Shown here piece by piece: positions 1 through 7,180 of a stretch of DNA of 20,857 nt (position 1 is its first letter; each line of letters starts with the position of its first letter). Made by a program: the position numbers and the translations under genes. Source of the stretch: UMGS1663 sp963558185 (lineage in GTDB: Bacteria; Bacillota; Clostridia; TANB77; CAG-508); assembly GCA_963558185.1 (NCBI GenBank), contig CAUWFE010000026.1, forward strand, positions 1 through 20,857, in the 5' to 3' direction. The notes under the pieces were generated by a model. It did no database searches. It worked only from the letters and a program-made list of their open reading frames with translations, and was not told where the DNA came from.

Positions 1-54
1 TTAACATATTTTAATTTATTTTACAATTTTGTAATATTTTATGAAATGACCCTG
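1..54. repeat. Terminus of a MITE-like palindromic repeat, cut by the window edge
   Basis: The last 22 bases (33-54, ending in ATGAAATGACCCTG) match the termini of the large palindrome at 20445-20736. They differ at one base from the reverse complement of its left end and at two bases from its right end. Only the right-hand part of this copy is inside the window, so its full length and pairing arm cannot be seen. A second short CAGGGCATTT at 64-73 faces it across 9 bases and resembles a left tip, but the similarity stops there. Confidence 0.55.
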
Positions 55-178
55 ATATTACTGCAGGGCATTTAGCTTATCGTCAATTAAAAAAATAAAT
101 TCTATTTGATTTAATTAGAATATATTTTAATTATACAGCAATAGATATTGTAAGATTAAATTATAGTGCTATAATTAA
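55..178. other. AT-rich spacer, no gene seen
   Basis: I see no supported coding sequence here. Bases 159-176 hold a short palindrome (AATTATAG-TG-CTATAATT) directly beside the left end of the IS30 element. It contains a TATAAT at 170-175 with a weak TTGTAA at 148-153, which could serve as a promoter reading into the transposase from outside the element. Confidence 0.4.
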
Positions 179-1485
179 AGTGTAGATGCTTCTTGGGAAA
201 GAAGGTAAATTATGAGTTTTAATGGTAAACATCTTTCTTTAGAAGATAGAAAAATTATTGAAGAAAACATTTGCAAGGGATTAAGAAAATTTGAAACAGC
301 AAATCAGTTAAACAAAAGTCAATCAACAATAGGAAAAGAAATAAAAAACAACAGAAAAAGAAGATATTCATATAGAGATGATTCACCATGGATGTGTAAA
401 CACTTTAATGAATGTAAGGTTTGTGTAAGTAAATGTGCAGACTTCGAGGAACTTCCATGCTTTAGAAGAGACAGATTTATTGGGGCTTGCAATTGTTGTC
501 CAGAAATAAAGCATTGTAAAAAAGCAAAATATTTTTATTACGCAAATGTAGCACAAAAAAATTATGAATATACTTTAAAAGACTCACGAGAAGGCGTAAA
601 TTTAAATATCACAGAACTTTATGAATTAGCACATATTATATGCCCCTTAATAAAACAAGGACAGTCTATATACACAATTTTACAAAATCATAAGGAAATT
701 ACACAATGCGAGAAAACAATTTATACATACATAGAAATGGGCTTATTTAAGGATTGGGGTGTTACAAATCTTGAATTAAGAAGAAAAGTAACAAGAAAAT
801 TGAGAAGAAAAAAACTTAAGAAAAGAGCAGAACCAGCAGACTATACAGGAAGAAAGTATGAAGATTATTTAGAGTTTATCAAGAATAATCCATGTTCTGC
901 AACAACTGAAATGGACACAGTTTATAATCACCAAGATGGACCATATATTCAAACATTTATGTTTGAGAACACAGGTCTTATGATAGGATTGTTAAAACAA
1001 AAGAAAACGGCTGAAGAAATGTTTAATTCATTGAATTATTTCCAAGATATTTTACCAGGTGATATGTATCAAAAATTATTCAGTCTAATACTTACAGACA
1101 GAGGTTCAGAATTCTCAAAGCCACAACTTTTTGAAATAAACCATGAGACTGGAGAAATTAGAGGAAATATATTCTATTGTGATGCACAAATGCCAAGTCA
1201 AAAACCACATGTAGAAAACAATCATGAATTTATTAGAAATATTATTCCAAAGAAACAAAACATGAAAGATTTAACACAGGACAAGCTTAATTTAATGTTT
1301 TCACACATTAATTCAGTACCACGTAAATCACTTGGTGGAAAAACTCCATATGAGACGTTTGAATTCTTTTATGGCAAAGAAACATTAGATAAATTAAATA
1401 TACAAAAGATAGAAAAAGATAAGGTCACGTTGCAACCTTATCTTTTAAAAATTTAACCTAAATTAAAACAAGAAGCATCTACACT
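179..1485 (+). mobile_element. IS30-family insertion sequence
   Basis: A 1.3-kb element bounded by perfect 17-bp inverted repeats: AGTGTAGATGCTTCTTG at 179-195 and its reverse complement at 1469-1485. The transposase gene nearly fills it. A 2-bp flanking duplication (AA at 177-178 and 1486-1487) fits the short target duplications of the family, but is too short to be proof in such AT-rich DNA. Both ends and the reading frame look intact, so the copy may still be active. Confidence 0.85.
212..1456 (+). CDS. IS30-family transposase
   Basis: A 414-residue DDE transposase that cuts and joins the element ends. The N-terminus (about 1-50) is the IS30 helix-turn-helix, rich in basic residues and ending in a KEIKNNRKRR stretch. 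It is followed by a cysteine cluster (C62, C68, C71, C75, C83, C93, C95, C96, C102) that probably binds zinc. The catalytic core holds D235 (in TEMDTV), D296 (in LTDRGSEF) and E335 (in HVENNHEFIR), the last followed by the PKK that is typical of IS30. The start is fixed by GAAAGAAGG five bases upstream of ATG. All catalytic residues are present and no frameshift is seen. The gene belongs to the element bounded by the 17-bp repeats. Confidence 0.92.
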   Translation: MSFNGKHLSLEDRKIIEENICKGLRKFETANQLNKSQSTIGKEIKNNRKRRYSYRDDSPWMCKHFNECKVCVSKCADFEELPCFRRDRFIGACNCCPEIKHCKKAKYFYYANVAQKNYEYTLKDSREGVNLNITELYELAHIICPLIKQGQSIYTILQNHKEITQCEKTIYTYIEMGLFKDWGVTNLELRRKVTRKLRRKKLKKRAEPADYTGRKYEDYLEFIKNNPCSATTEMDTVYNHQDGPYIQTFMFENTGLMIGLLKQKKTAEEMFNSLNYFQDILPGDMYQKLFSLILTDRGSEFSKPQLFEINHETGEIRGNIFYCDAQMPSQKPHVENNHEFIRNIIPKKQNMKDLTQDKLNLMFSHINSVPRKSLGGKTPYETFEFFYGKETLDKLNIQKIEKDKVTLQPYLLKI

Positions 1486-1634
1486 AACTGCATAATGTCA
1501 CTGTTGTGACAACGAATAAGTGAATAGAAATTAATCTTAAACGAAAAAAATTGATTAAAATCCACTCGCTTAAGTGCGTCCTTTTTTCTTGTCTGTAACT
1601 TCATTTTACACAAAAATCATAAAAAAAGCAACCC

Positions 1635-1714
1635 CTATTTACTATTTTTTTACTTTTAAATAGCATTTAATCAGTAAATAGAAATTACTTTTTCTAAATA
1701 GATTTTACTTTTTC
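1635..1714 (+). repeat. Iterated TAAATAG boxes upstream of the ISNCY transposase
   Basis: TAAATAG occurs at 1657-1663, 1675-1681 and 1695-1701, at spacings of 18 and 20 bases (about two helical turns). The last two copies share a longer unit ending in TTACTTTTTC. An inverted copy, CTATTTA, lies at 1635-1641. Such spacing fits a protein binding array, most simply for the adjacent transposase; this is inference. Confidence 0.45.
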
Positions 1715-1824
1715 AATTGACCTTTAATTTATGATAAAATCACCTTAAAAGTTTATAAGCAAATATTTCACCCTAAATGTATAAAAATGCAAATTATAGA
1801 GATAATAGGAAGGTGGAATATTTA

Positions 1825-3084
1825 ATGTTAAAACAAAAAGAATTAAAAAGAGTTACTTTAATCGAAGCATGTATAAAAGGACAATGTACTGTAAAACAAG
1901 TCGCAACTGCTCTAGGTCTTTCTGAACGTCGTGTAAAACAAATTAAGAAGGAGGTAAAAGAAAACGGTGTAAAATCCATTCAGCATGGAAATCGTGGTAG
2001 AAAACCTAAAAATACAATACCTGATGAAACAAGAAAGAAAATATTAGAACTTAGAAGCTCTTACGAATATCAAATATCAAATTTCAAGCATTTTCAAGAG
2101 TTATTAAAAGAACGTGAAAATATTGATATATCTTATTCAGCACTTTATAACATTTTACGAAATGCTGGAATTAAAAGTCCAAAAAAACATCGTAAAACAA
2201 AGCTACATCACAGGAGAAAAAGAAAAGAATCAGAAGGAATGATGTTACAAGCTGATGGTACCCCTTTTGATTGGTTTAATATCGGTGAGAAATATTCACT
2301 TCATGGTTTTATAGATGATGCAACTGGTAAAATAACAGGTTTATATATGTGTAAAAATGAATGTTTATTAGGATATTTAGAAGTATTAAGACAAACTTTA
2401 GAAAATTATGGTATTCCAATTTCTTTGTATCCAGATAAATATAGTGTATTTTTTCCACCAAAAAAAGTTAACGACCACATAACAATTGAAGAGCAGTTAA
2501 ATGGTCGTGAAAAAGGCATAACACAATTTGGAAGAATTGTTGAAGAACTTGGAATTGAAATGTTTCCAGCATCTTCTCCCCAAGCTAAAGGAAGAATAGA
2601 AAGATTATGGGAAACACTTCAAAGTCGATTAGTTACAGAATTTAGAATTAACCATATAACTACAATTGAAAAAGCTAATGAATTTCTTAAAAGTTATATA
2701 GAAAAATATAATTCACAATTTTCTGTATCTGCAACCAACTCAAAAAGTGTTTATTTAAAATTACCAAAGCGATACGATTTAGATGAATTATTATGTGTTA
2801 GATTTGAAAGAACAATTGATAATGCAGGTGTGTTCTCACTAAATAATAGTAAATTTCAAGTATTAGACAAATCATTACCTCCAAAAACAAAAGTTCAAAT
2901 ATATTTAAGTCATAAAATTGGAATGCGAGTAAAATCTAATACTAAGATTTACAATGTACAGCCTTTAGATGCAATATCTAAAGACAAAATAGATAATAAT
3001 TCATTAGATTATCATCAATGGTTAGCAAATGTAGTAATAGAACTAATCAATGAAATATATCTAAAAGACGCAAAAACGTCATAA
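1825..3084 (+). CDS. ISNCY-family (IS1202 group) transposase
   Basis: A transposase with an N-terminal helix-turn-helix (VKQVATALGLSERRVKQIKKEV), a second basic DNA-binding segment, and an integrase-like RNase H core. Counting from the ATG at 1825 (419 residues), the likely catalytic residues are D144 (in MLQADGTPF), D204 (in YPDKYSVF) and E259 (in KGRIERLWETLQ). The frame is open from an earlier ATG at 1777, but that start has no ribosome binding site, whereas AGGAAGGTGG sits 8 bases before 1825. The C-terminal third (KFQVLDKSLPPKTKVQIYLS) is the beta-rich tail seen after the integrase core. The family call is by motif order and overall look; IS481 is the main alternative. Confidence 0.8.
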   Translation: MLKQKELKRVTLIEACIKGQCTVKQVATALGLSERRVKQIKKEVKENGVKSIQHGNRGRKPKNTIPDETRKKILELRSSYEYQISNFKHFQELLKERENIDISYSALYNILRNAGIKSPKKHRKTKLHHRRKRKESEGMMLQADGTPFDWFNIGEKYSLHGFIDDATGKITGLYMCKNECLLGYLEVLRQTLENYGIPISLYPDKYSVFFPPKKVNDHITIEEQLNGREKGITQFGRIVEELGIEMFPASSPQAKGRIERLWETLQSRLVTEFRINHITTIEKANEFLKSYIEKYNSQFSVSATNSKSVYLKLPKRYDLDELLCVRFERTIDNAGVFSLNNSKFQVLDKSLPPKTKVQIYLSHKIGMRVKSNTKIYNVQPLDAISKDKIDNNSLDYHQWLANVVIELINEIYLKDAKTS

Positions 3085-3141
3085 TAAATCTATCGCCTAT
3101 AGATAGTATTTACAAAAAAATTAAAAATAAACAAAAAAATA

Positions 3142-3181
3142 AATCTTGAGCCTGCCTCCGCGGCGAGCGGAACTCAAGATT
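3142..3181 (-). terminator. Terminator of the S66 peptidase transcript, with an unusual G+C-rich loop
   Basis: A perfect 9-bp stem (AATCTTGAG/CTCAAGATT) encloses 22 bases. Read on the minus strand it is followed by TATTTTTTT, so it can end transcription coming from the peptidase gene. The loop holds a second perfect stem, TCCGC-GGCGA-GCGGA (3157-3171). This G+C-rich core stands out strongly against the AT-rich surroundings. Confidence 0.7.
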
Positions 3182-3296
3182 ATACATATAGTGAAATATT
3201 CGCTAATAAAATAAGGCTATTTTTTAGTGAAATATTCAAAAATTATTGACATCTTTCTAATAACTAAAACTCTCATATATAACAAAAGAATACAGA

Positions 3297-4307
3297 TTAT
3301 TCTATATTCTCGTAATTAATTGTATATCTATTATTAAAATATTTTACTTTTGCTGTTGCACCAGTTATAAAAGTATTAAAAGGTCTAACGTGCCCAAAGT
3401 CGCAATTAGTCAAAATAGGTACATTATATTTTTTAAATAAATTTTTTAGTAATTTATTTTGATTTTCTAAAAATTCATTATTTAATGTTATTTTTCCTCT
3501 ACCAATCATAAAACAACAAACGTTATCAAACCAATGGCTTTCTTCCATTACTTCTAAAGTTTTTGAAAGTTGTTCAATATCCATTGCACAATTTTCGATA
3601 AACCAGATAATATCTTTATGTTTTTTGTTATACTCTTGCATGTTGTCATACTGTGATTTTGGTAAATCTCGTAAAACATCTAAGCATCCACCAAGAAGAG
3701 TTCCACTTACAGTAAAATCATTTAAGCCAGATAATTCTGTTACTAAAGAAGGAGTATCAAGATTATAACCATATAGTTCTTTTCCTTCAATTTTTTTATA
3801 GGATTTAGTTTCAAAAAATCCTTGTGAATATTGTTCTATAAAGTGTCCTCTTAACAATTCAATATTATCTTTTATAGTTTGTTCCCATTTTTCATAACCA
3901 AATGTGGGAAAGCATGGTGCATAAAATGTGTTCCAATTACTCAATGTTTCTAATAAAAAAGTTAAAATAGAATTATCTGAAAATCCTTGAAAAATTTTTT
4001 TATTTGTGTGTCTTTTTATTATATCAAAATCAATATATTTAATAATTTTAAATTGTGTATCACCACCGTTTGCTGAAATAATTGTGTCAATTGAGTCATC
4101 TAATAATGCATTAACTAATTCAGTTGCTTTCAACTTATATTCATCTTCTGTATATTTATTTTCTAATGTAACTGTTGTTCCAAGTTTTACAGTTATTCCC
4201 ATATCATTAAAATTTTTAATCGCATTTTCTAATCTTAATTTATCTCCTTTACTCTGAATCGAATCAGAAGGAGCAGTTATAAAAACATTATCTTTTAAAT
4301 AATTCAT
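3297..4307 (-). CDS. MccF/LD-carboxypeptidase-type serine peptidase (family S66)
   Basis: A cytoplasmic S66 peptidase. The family includes LD-carboxypeptidases, which trim murein tetrapeptides, and MccF-type enzymes, which cleave the amide of microcin C-like peptidyl nucleotides. Counted from the ATG at 4307 (336 residues), the triad is S110 (in GFSDNS), E238 (in WFIENCAM) and H306 (in CDFGHVRP), all present. The length and the GFSDNS...FYAP layout fit the MccF branch well, but substrate cannot be decided here. The frame extends three codons to a GTG at 4316; I prefer the ATG because AAAGGGTG lies 6-8 bases before it. It follows the GNAT gene by 49 bases on the same strand, so the two are probably co-transcribed and end at the hairpin at 3142-3181. 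Confidence 0.85.
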   Translation of the reverse strand: MNYLKDNVFITAPSDSIQSKGDKLRLENAIKNFNDMGITVKLGTTVTLENKYTEDEYKLKATELVNALLDDSIDTIISANGGDTQFKIIKYIDFDIIKRHTNKKIFQGFSDNSILTFLLETLSNWNTFYAPCFPTFGYEKWEQTIKDNIELLRGHFIEQYSQGFFETKSYKKIEGKELYGYNLDTPSLVTELSGLNDFTVSGTLLGGCLDVLRDLPKSQYDNMQEYNKKHKDIIWFIENCAMDIEQLSKTLEVMEESHWFDNVCCFMIGRGKITLNNEFLENQNKLLKNLFKKYNVPILTNCDFGHVRPFNTFITGATAKVKYFNNRYTINYENIE

Positions 4308-4356
4308 CTTAATCACCCTTTAATTAATTTTATTATCTTTATTTTTGAATTTTATA

Positions 4357-4848
4357 TTAACTGTCAAGAGAACTGATTTTTTGCTCAAATTTTAAATTCT
4401 TTATATTCATACCCAAATTTTCATAAAATTTTATAGCATTTTCATTAAATCCCCATACCATAAGTTCTATATTATCAATATTTTTTTCTTTGGCTAATTC
4501 TACGATTTGGTTATATAATTTTTTACCAATTCCTTTTTTTTGGATATTTTTGTCAACACAGATATTTTCAATATGCAAAATTTTTCTATTTTTCATAATT
4601 TTGTTATTTGATATTTTCTTTATTTGAGAGAAACAAATTCCTATAATTTCATTTTCCAATTCAGCAATTAAATATATATTATTACTATTTGATAGTTCAG
4701 TTCTAAATTCTTCAAAATTCATGGGATCAGCGTCCTTATATATATCATTTCTCTCATTTAGATGTAATTTATGTACTTGCATAATTAACTTATGTATGCC
4801 TTGAAAATCACCTATTTTAGCTTTTCTTATAATAATTCTTTCATCCAT
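4357..4848 (-). CDS. GNAT-family N-acetyltransferase
   Basis: A 163-residue acetyltransferase of the GNAT fold, transferring acetyl from acetyl-CoA to an amine substrate that is not known. Motif A is ICVDKNIQKKGIGKKLYNQI, with the CoA-binding QKKGIG at 103-108. Motif B follows as NENAIKFYENLGM (135-147). The N-terminal strand IIIRKAKIGDF and the WGFNENA segment are typical of the RimI-like branch. A ribosome binding site (GGAG) lies 9 bases before the ATG. It is followed on the same strand by the S66 peptidase. Because MccE (a GNAT domain) and MccF (S66) both detoxify processed microcin C, the pairing hints at a self-protection or drug-detoxification role; this is inference. Confidence 0.85.
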   Translation of the reverse strand: MDERIIIRKAKIGDFQGIHKLIMQVHKLHLNERNDIYKDADPMNFEEFRTELSNSNNIYLIAELENEIIGICFSQIKKISNNKIMKNRKILHIENICVDKNIQKKGIGKKLYNQIVELAKEKNIDNIELMVWGFNENAIKFYENLGMNIKNLKFEQKISSLDS

Positions 4849-4979
4849 ACTTATTTCTCCAATCCATTTTTAATTTTGATACTATAATTGATTATTCTAT
4901 TAAAGCAAAATGCAAAAATCTTATTTTGTTATTTTATAATATCTATTTAATTACTTATCTTTTTATATTCAAAAATTTT

Positions 4980-5981
4980 TTACTGTTTATTAAGCCATTC
5001 CATATATTCAGCTTGAGTTAATTTTCCTTCTTCAATTTTTTCTTTTAACTCAATATTTTTCTTTTTAAATTCATTAAAATCATTTTCATATTGTCCGTTA
5101 TTAGGATTTCTTCTTGTTCTTAATAATAACTTTTGATAAACATTCCTATAAATTCTTAAATCATCGTTTTCTTGCATAAGCTTTTGTTTAGTTCTAAAAG
5201 GTCCAACTTCTTTACAAGTTTTATCATTTTCATAAATGTTACTACAATACAATTCATCTACTCTGTTGTCTGGAACAAAGAATTTGCCACAATTTTTACA
5301 TTTTTTAATAGCAGTACTTTCTATTTCAGTCATTTCAAATAATTCAATTATAAATGTTTGAATTATGTCATTGCTTTCAAAACAATATGTATTTAAATAA
5401 TCTGTATTAACATTTTTTGCAATCTCTTGTGCATCAGCCTCTCTTGTTATAGAAAACTCTGTAAAATCTCCAAAATTATTTAAAGTTAATTTCAAATTAT
5501 TTGAATCATATAATTTTCTTACTTCAGATTCCTTTTTACTATCTCTTAATATATGTAATCTCTGTATAGGAGTTAAATCATTCAATTCTTCTAAGTCATT
5601 TAAATTATAGATATATGTAATATCAGCAATGAAAGTATTTTTATACATTTTTAATTTGTTTTTTAAATTATTTATAACATCATCAATCATTTCGTTATAT
5701 TCTTTTTCAGAATAATACTGATAAATTTTTATATCAGATAGATGAGTTATTATTGTAATACCATATTTATTAATAAATTCTCTAATACTATTTAAATCTG
5801 AAAAATCAGTATTTAAAAAGTCACATAATTGAACTCCTAACTTGATTTTCTCATATTTATTATAAAATTCATAACTTTTATGTTTTTGATTAAATCTTAA
5901 ATCTTGGTATGCCATAAATTTGTATTTATTAAACTTATTGATAAAAAATTGATTTTTTAAGCATAATTCAAATCTTTCCAT
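4980..5981 (-). CDS. DUF6076-like protein with a C-terminal zinc finger
   Basis: A 333-residue protein of unknown function. Residues 1-220 are lysine-, asparagine- and aromatic-rich and mostly helical, with no membrane segment or signal peptide. A zinc-binding module follows: C228-x2-C231-x14-C246-x9-C256, in the form KCKNCGKFFVPDNR...YCSN...CKEVG. The C-terminus (about 265-333) is charged and probably coiled coil. This arrangement recalls proteins annotated as DUF6076, found near mobile elements in Clostridia; I give that name from memory of the motif only. It is the first gene of the minus-strand run ahead of the GNAT gene (131-base gap), with its own promoter at 6019-6047 overlapped by a palindrome. 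Confidence 0.55.
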   Translation of the reverse strand: MERFELCLKNQFFINKFNKYKFMAYQDLRFNQKHKSYEFYNKYEKIKLGVQLCDFLNTDFSDLNSIREFINKYGITIITHLSDIKIYQYYSEKEYNEMIDDVINNLKNKLKMYKNTFIADITYIYNLNDLEELNDLTPIQRLHILRDSKKESEVRKLYDSNNLKLTLNNFGDFTEFSITREADAQEIAKNVNTDYLNTYCFESNDIIQTFIIELFEMTEIESTAIKKCKNCGKFFVPDNRVDELYCSNIYENDKTCKEVGPFRTKQKLMQENDDLRIYRNVYQKLLLRTRRNPNNGQYENDFNEFKKKNIELKEKIEEGKLTQAEYMEWLNKQ

Positions 5982-6018
5982 ATTATCTCACCGCCACTCT
6001 CTGTTATTTATTGAAAAT

Positions 6019-6050
6019 ATTTTATCACAAACTATTGACATGTACAATAG
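6019..6050 (-). promoter_or_regulatory. Promoter of the DUF6076-like gene with an overlapping operator-like palindrome
   Basis: On the minus strand a -35 TTGTAC (6042-6047) is followed 17 bases later by -10 TAAAAT (6019-6024), itself preceded by TGTG. A near-perfect 19-bp inverted repeat (CTATTG...CAATAG, 6032-6050) covers the -35 box. This is the position expected for a repressor site; the binder is unknown. Confidence 0.5.
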
Positions 6051-6101
6051 CTAATGCTAAACTATTTGTTAGTAGTTATTAAATAATTAGTAAAAACTAA
6101 T

Positions 6102-6342
6102 TACGGATAGCACACTGAAAATTGAATAATCCGTTACTGGATAGATGCAGAAATGCTCTTCTACACAGTCTCAGCTTGAGTGGTTTAAAAGTACCATCGC
6201 ACGCAAAGAGTGTAGCTAGCCCTGATGGGGTAGTGGTGAAATTCCAAAGATTTGAGAAATCAACGACCAGTAAAAGCCCAGTGTAATTTAGGGTATGAGA
6301 TAAATATAAATTACAAAATACAAGCGAAAGGAGACAAATATT
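6102..6342 (+). ncRNA. Candidate structured leader RNA of unknown class
   Basis: This 240-base gene-free stretch is clearly richer in G and C than its surroundings and is dense in short stems. These include ACGGAT/ATCCGT (6103-6108 with 6129-6134), CTACAC/GTGTAG (6151-6156 with 6210-6215) enclosing CTCA-GCT-TGAG and TGGT/ACCA hairpins, CTAGCCC/GGGGTAG around TGAT, and GATTT-GAG-AAATC. The last is a perfect 9-bp stem (6282-6290 with 6307-6315) just before the AAAGGAGA ribosome binding site of the next gene. I could not assign it to a known riboswitch or intron; no group II domain V is seen. It may be a cis-regulatory leader or the remnant of a mobile RNA. Confidence 0.4.
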
Positions 6343-6687
6343 ATGGAAAATATGTGTGGAATTAAAATGTTTTCAGCACAGGATATTTGCAAAGGACTAC
6401 ACGTCACAAAAGAAACAGCTTATGCTATAATGAAAATGAAAGAGTCTGGAGCAAGATATGTTGAAAGAATACATTCTTTTGAAGATGGGAATGGAAGAAC
6501 AGGCAGATTACTTATAAATTATGAGTTACTAAAAAATAATTTGCCACCTGTTGTTATATCAAAAGAAGATAGAGTAAAATATTTTGAATTTTTAAAAAAT
6601 AATGATAGTAATAGATTAGCTGAATGGCTAAAAATATTATCTACTAGAGAAGAAGAAAGAATGGAGAAGTTCGGATATAAAAAATAG
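6343..6687 (+). CDS. Short chimera: excisionase-like HTH fused to a C-terminal Fic motif
   Basis: A 114-residue protein in two unlike parts. Residues about 9-40 (MFSAQDICKGLHVTKETAYAIMK...ARYVE) look like the helix-turn-helix of small excisionase-type DNA-binding proteins. From residue 42 the sequence switches to the end of a Fic-domain protein: H44, then FEDGNGRTGR (46-55), then a typical helix LLINYELLKNNLPPVVIS. Fic enzymes attach AMP or other nucleotide parts to target hydroxyls. Here the active-site loop is complete, but the helices that normally precede it are missing, so catalysis is doubtful. The ribosome binding site AAAGGAGA is strong, and a terminator follows at 6722-6756. It most likely arose by deletion joining two genes, and may still be expressed as a DNA-binding stub. 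Confidence 0.6.
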   Translation: MENMCGIKMFSAQDICKGLHVTKETAYAIMKMKESGARYVERIHSFEDGNGRTGRLLINYELLKNNLPPVVISKEDRVKYFEFLKNNDSNRLAEWLKILSTREEERMEKFGYKK

Positions 6688-6721
6688 AGATAAACTATTA
6701 ATTACCAATAGAAAAATTAAT

Positions 6722-6756
6722 AACCACAAATTCTAATTATATTAGAATTTGTGGTT
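6722..6756. terminator. Strong bidirectional terminator hairpin
   Basis: A perfect 16-bp stem (AACCACAAATTCTAAT and its complement) with a TAT loop lies between the HTH-Fic gene on the plus strand and the GIY-YIG gene on the minus strand. It is followed by TT on the plus side and by a T-rich TATTAATTTTT on the minus side. Confidence 0.8.
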
Positions 6757-6790
6757 TTCAGTACGTATTTTTATTGACCGATTACCATAT

Positions 6791-7099
6791 TTAAGAATCT
6801 AATTTAACTCTTTTATACCTTCTACAATCCACAATTCCTGATAAATATGTGGATAACTTTTCTCCAAATATCAAATTTTCCTTTTGTTTTTTAGTTAAAT
6901 TTTTAATTTGATATTCTAATTTACACGCTAGAGATTTATCTTTACTTTTCCAAGCAATTTCGAGTTTAATTGCAGTATGAGATTTAGTATATTTGGCACC
7001 TGTTTTTGACATATGCTCATAAAATCTTTTTTCTAAATTATTAGTCATCCCTGTATATATAGAATTATCTTCACATCTTACCATATAAGTGTAATACAT
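6791..7099 (-). CDS. GIY-YIG endonuclease-fold protein (YhbQ/UPF0213-like)
   Basis: A 102-residue stand-alone GIY-YIG domain. The signature is YTYMV (3-7, the GIY part) and IYTGMT (14-19, the YIG part), followed by the conserved arginine R25 and the C-terminal glutamate E62 in LEYQIK, which would hold the metal. The fold cuts DNA in homing enzymes and UvrC. Small stand-alone members such as YhbQ have been linked to DNA repair, but their role is not settled. AAGGAG lies 7 bases before the ATG. About 15 extra residues at the end (VDCRRYKRVKLDS) are basic and may bind nucleic acid. It is convergent with the HTH-Fic gene and appears intact. Confidence 0.8.
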   Translation of the reverse strand: MYYTYMVRCEDNSIYTGMTNNLEKRFYEHMSKTGAKYTKSHTAIKLEIAWKSKDKSLACKLEYQIKNLTKKQKENLIFGEKLSTYLSGIVDCRRYKRVKLDS

Positions 7100-7180
7100 T
7101 TAAATTCTCCTTATCTAATTATCATTATATTCAGCAAATATCCATTGCTCTGGGCTAACAGTATAATATCTAACAAATAA

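Larger units (their letters stand above)
1595..3113 (+). mobile_element. Probable ISNCY (IS1202-like) element, ends uncertain
   Basis: The transposase at 1825-3084 lies in an otherwise gene-free block, and candidate ends start with TGTAA: left at 1595 and, as its complement TTACA, right near 3113. The match is only a few bases, so the boundaries are tentative. Just after the stop codon is a small inverted repeat (ATCTAT-CGCCT-ATAGAT, 3088-3104). Between the left end and the gene are repeated TAAATAG boxes that may be transposase binding sites. No target duplication could be assigned. Confidence 0.35.

Noticed and set aside
60..116. Short open frame DITAGHLAYRQLKKINSI beside the IS30 element
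   Set aside because: Eighteen codons with no recognisable family; possibly a gene end, but not supportable.
6195..6240. CACGCAAAG followed by GGGGTAG, faintly like a c-di-GMP-I riboswitch
   Set aside because: The GAAA tetraloop and its receptor, and the paired first half of that aptamer, are absent.
6102..6342. Group II intron 5' end
   Set aside because: No GUGYG start, no domain V and no intron-encoded protein were found.
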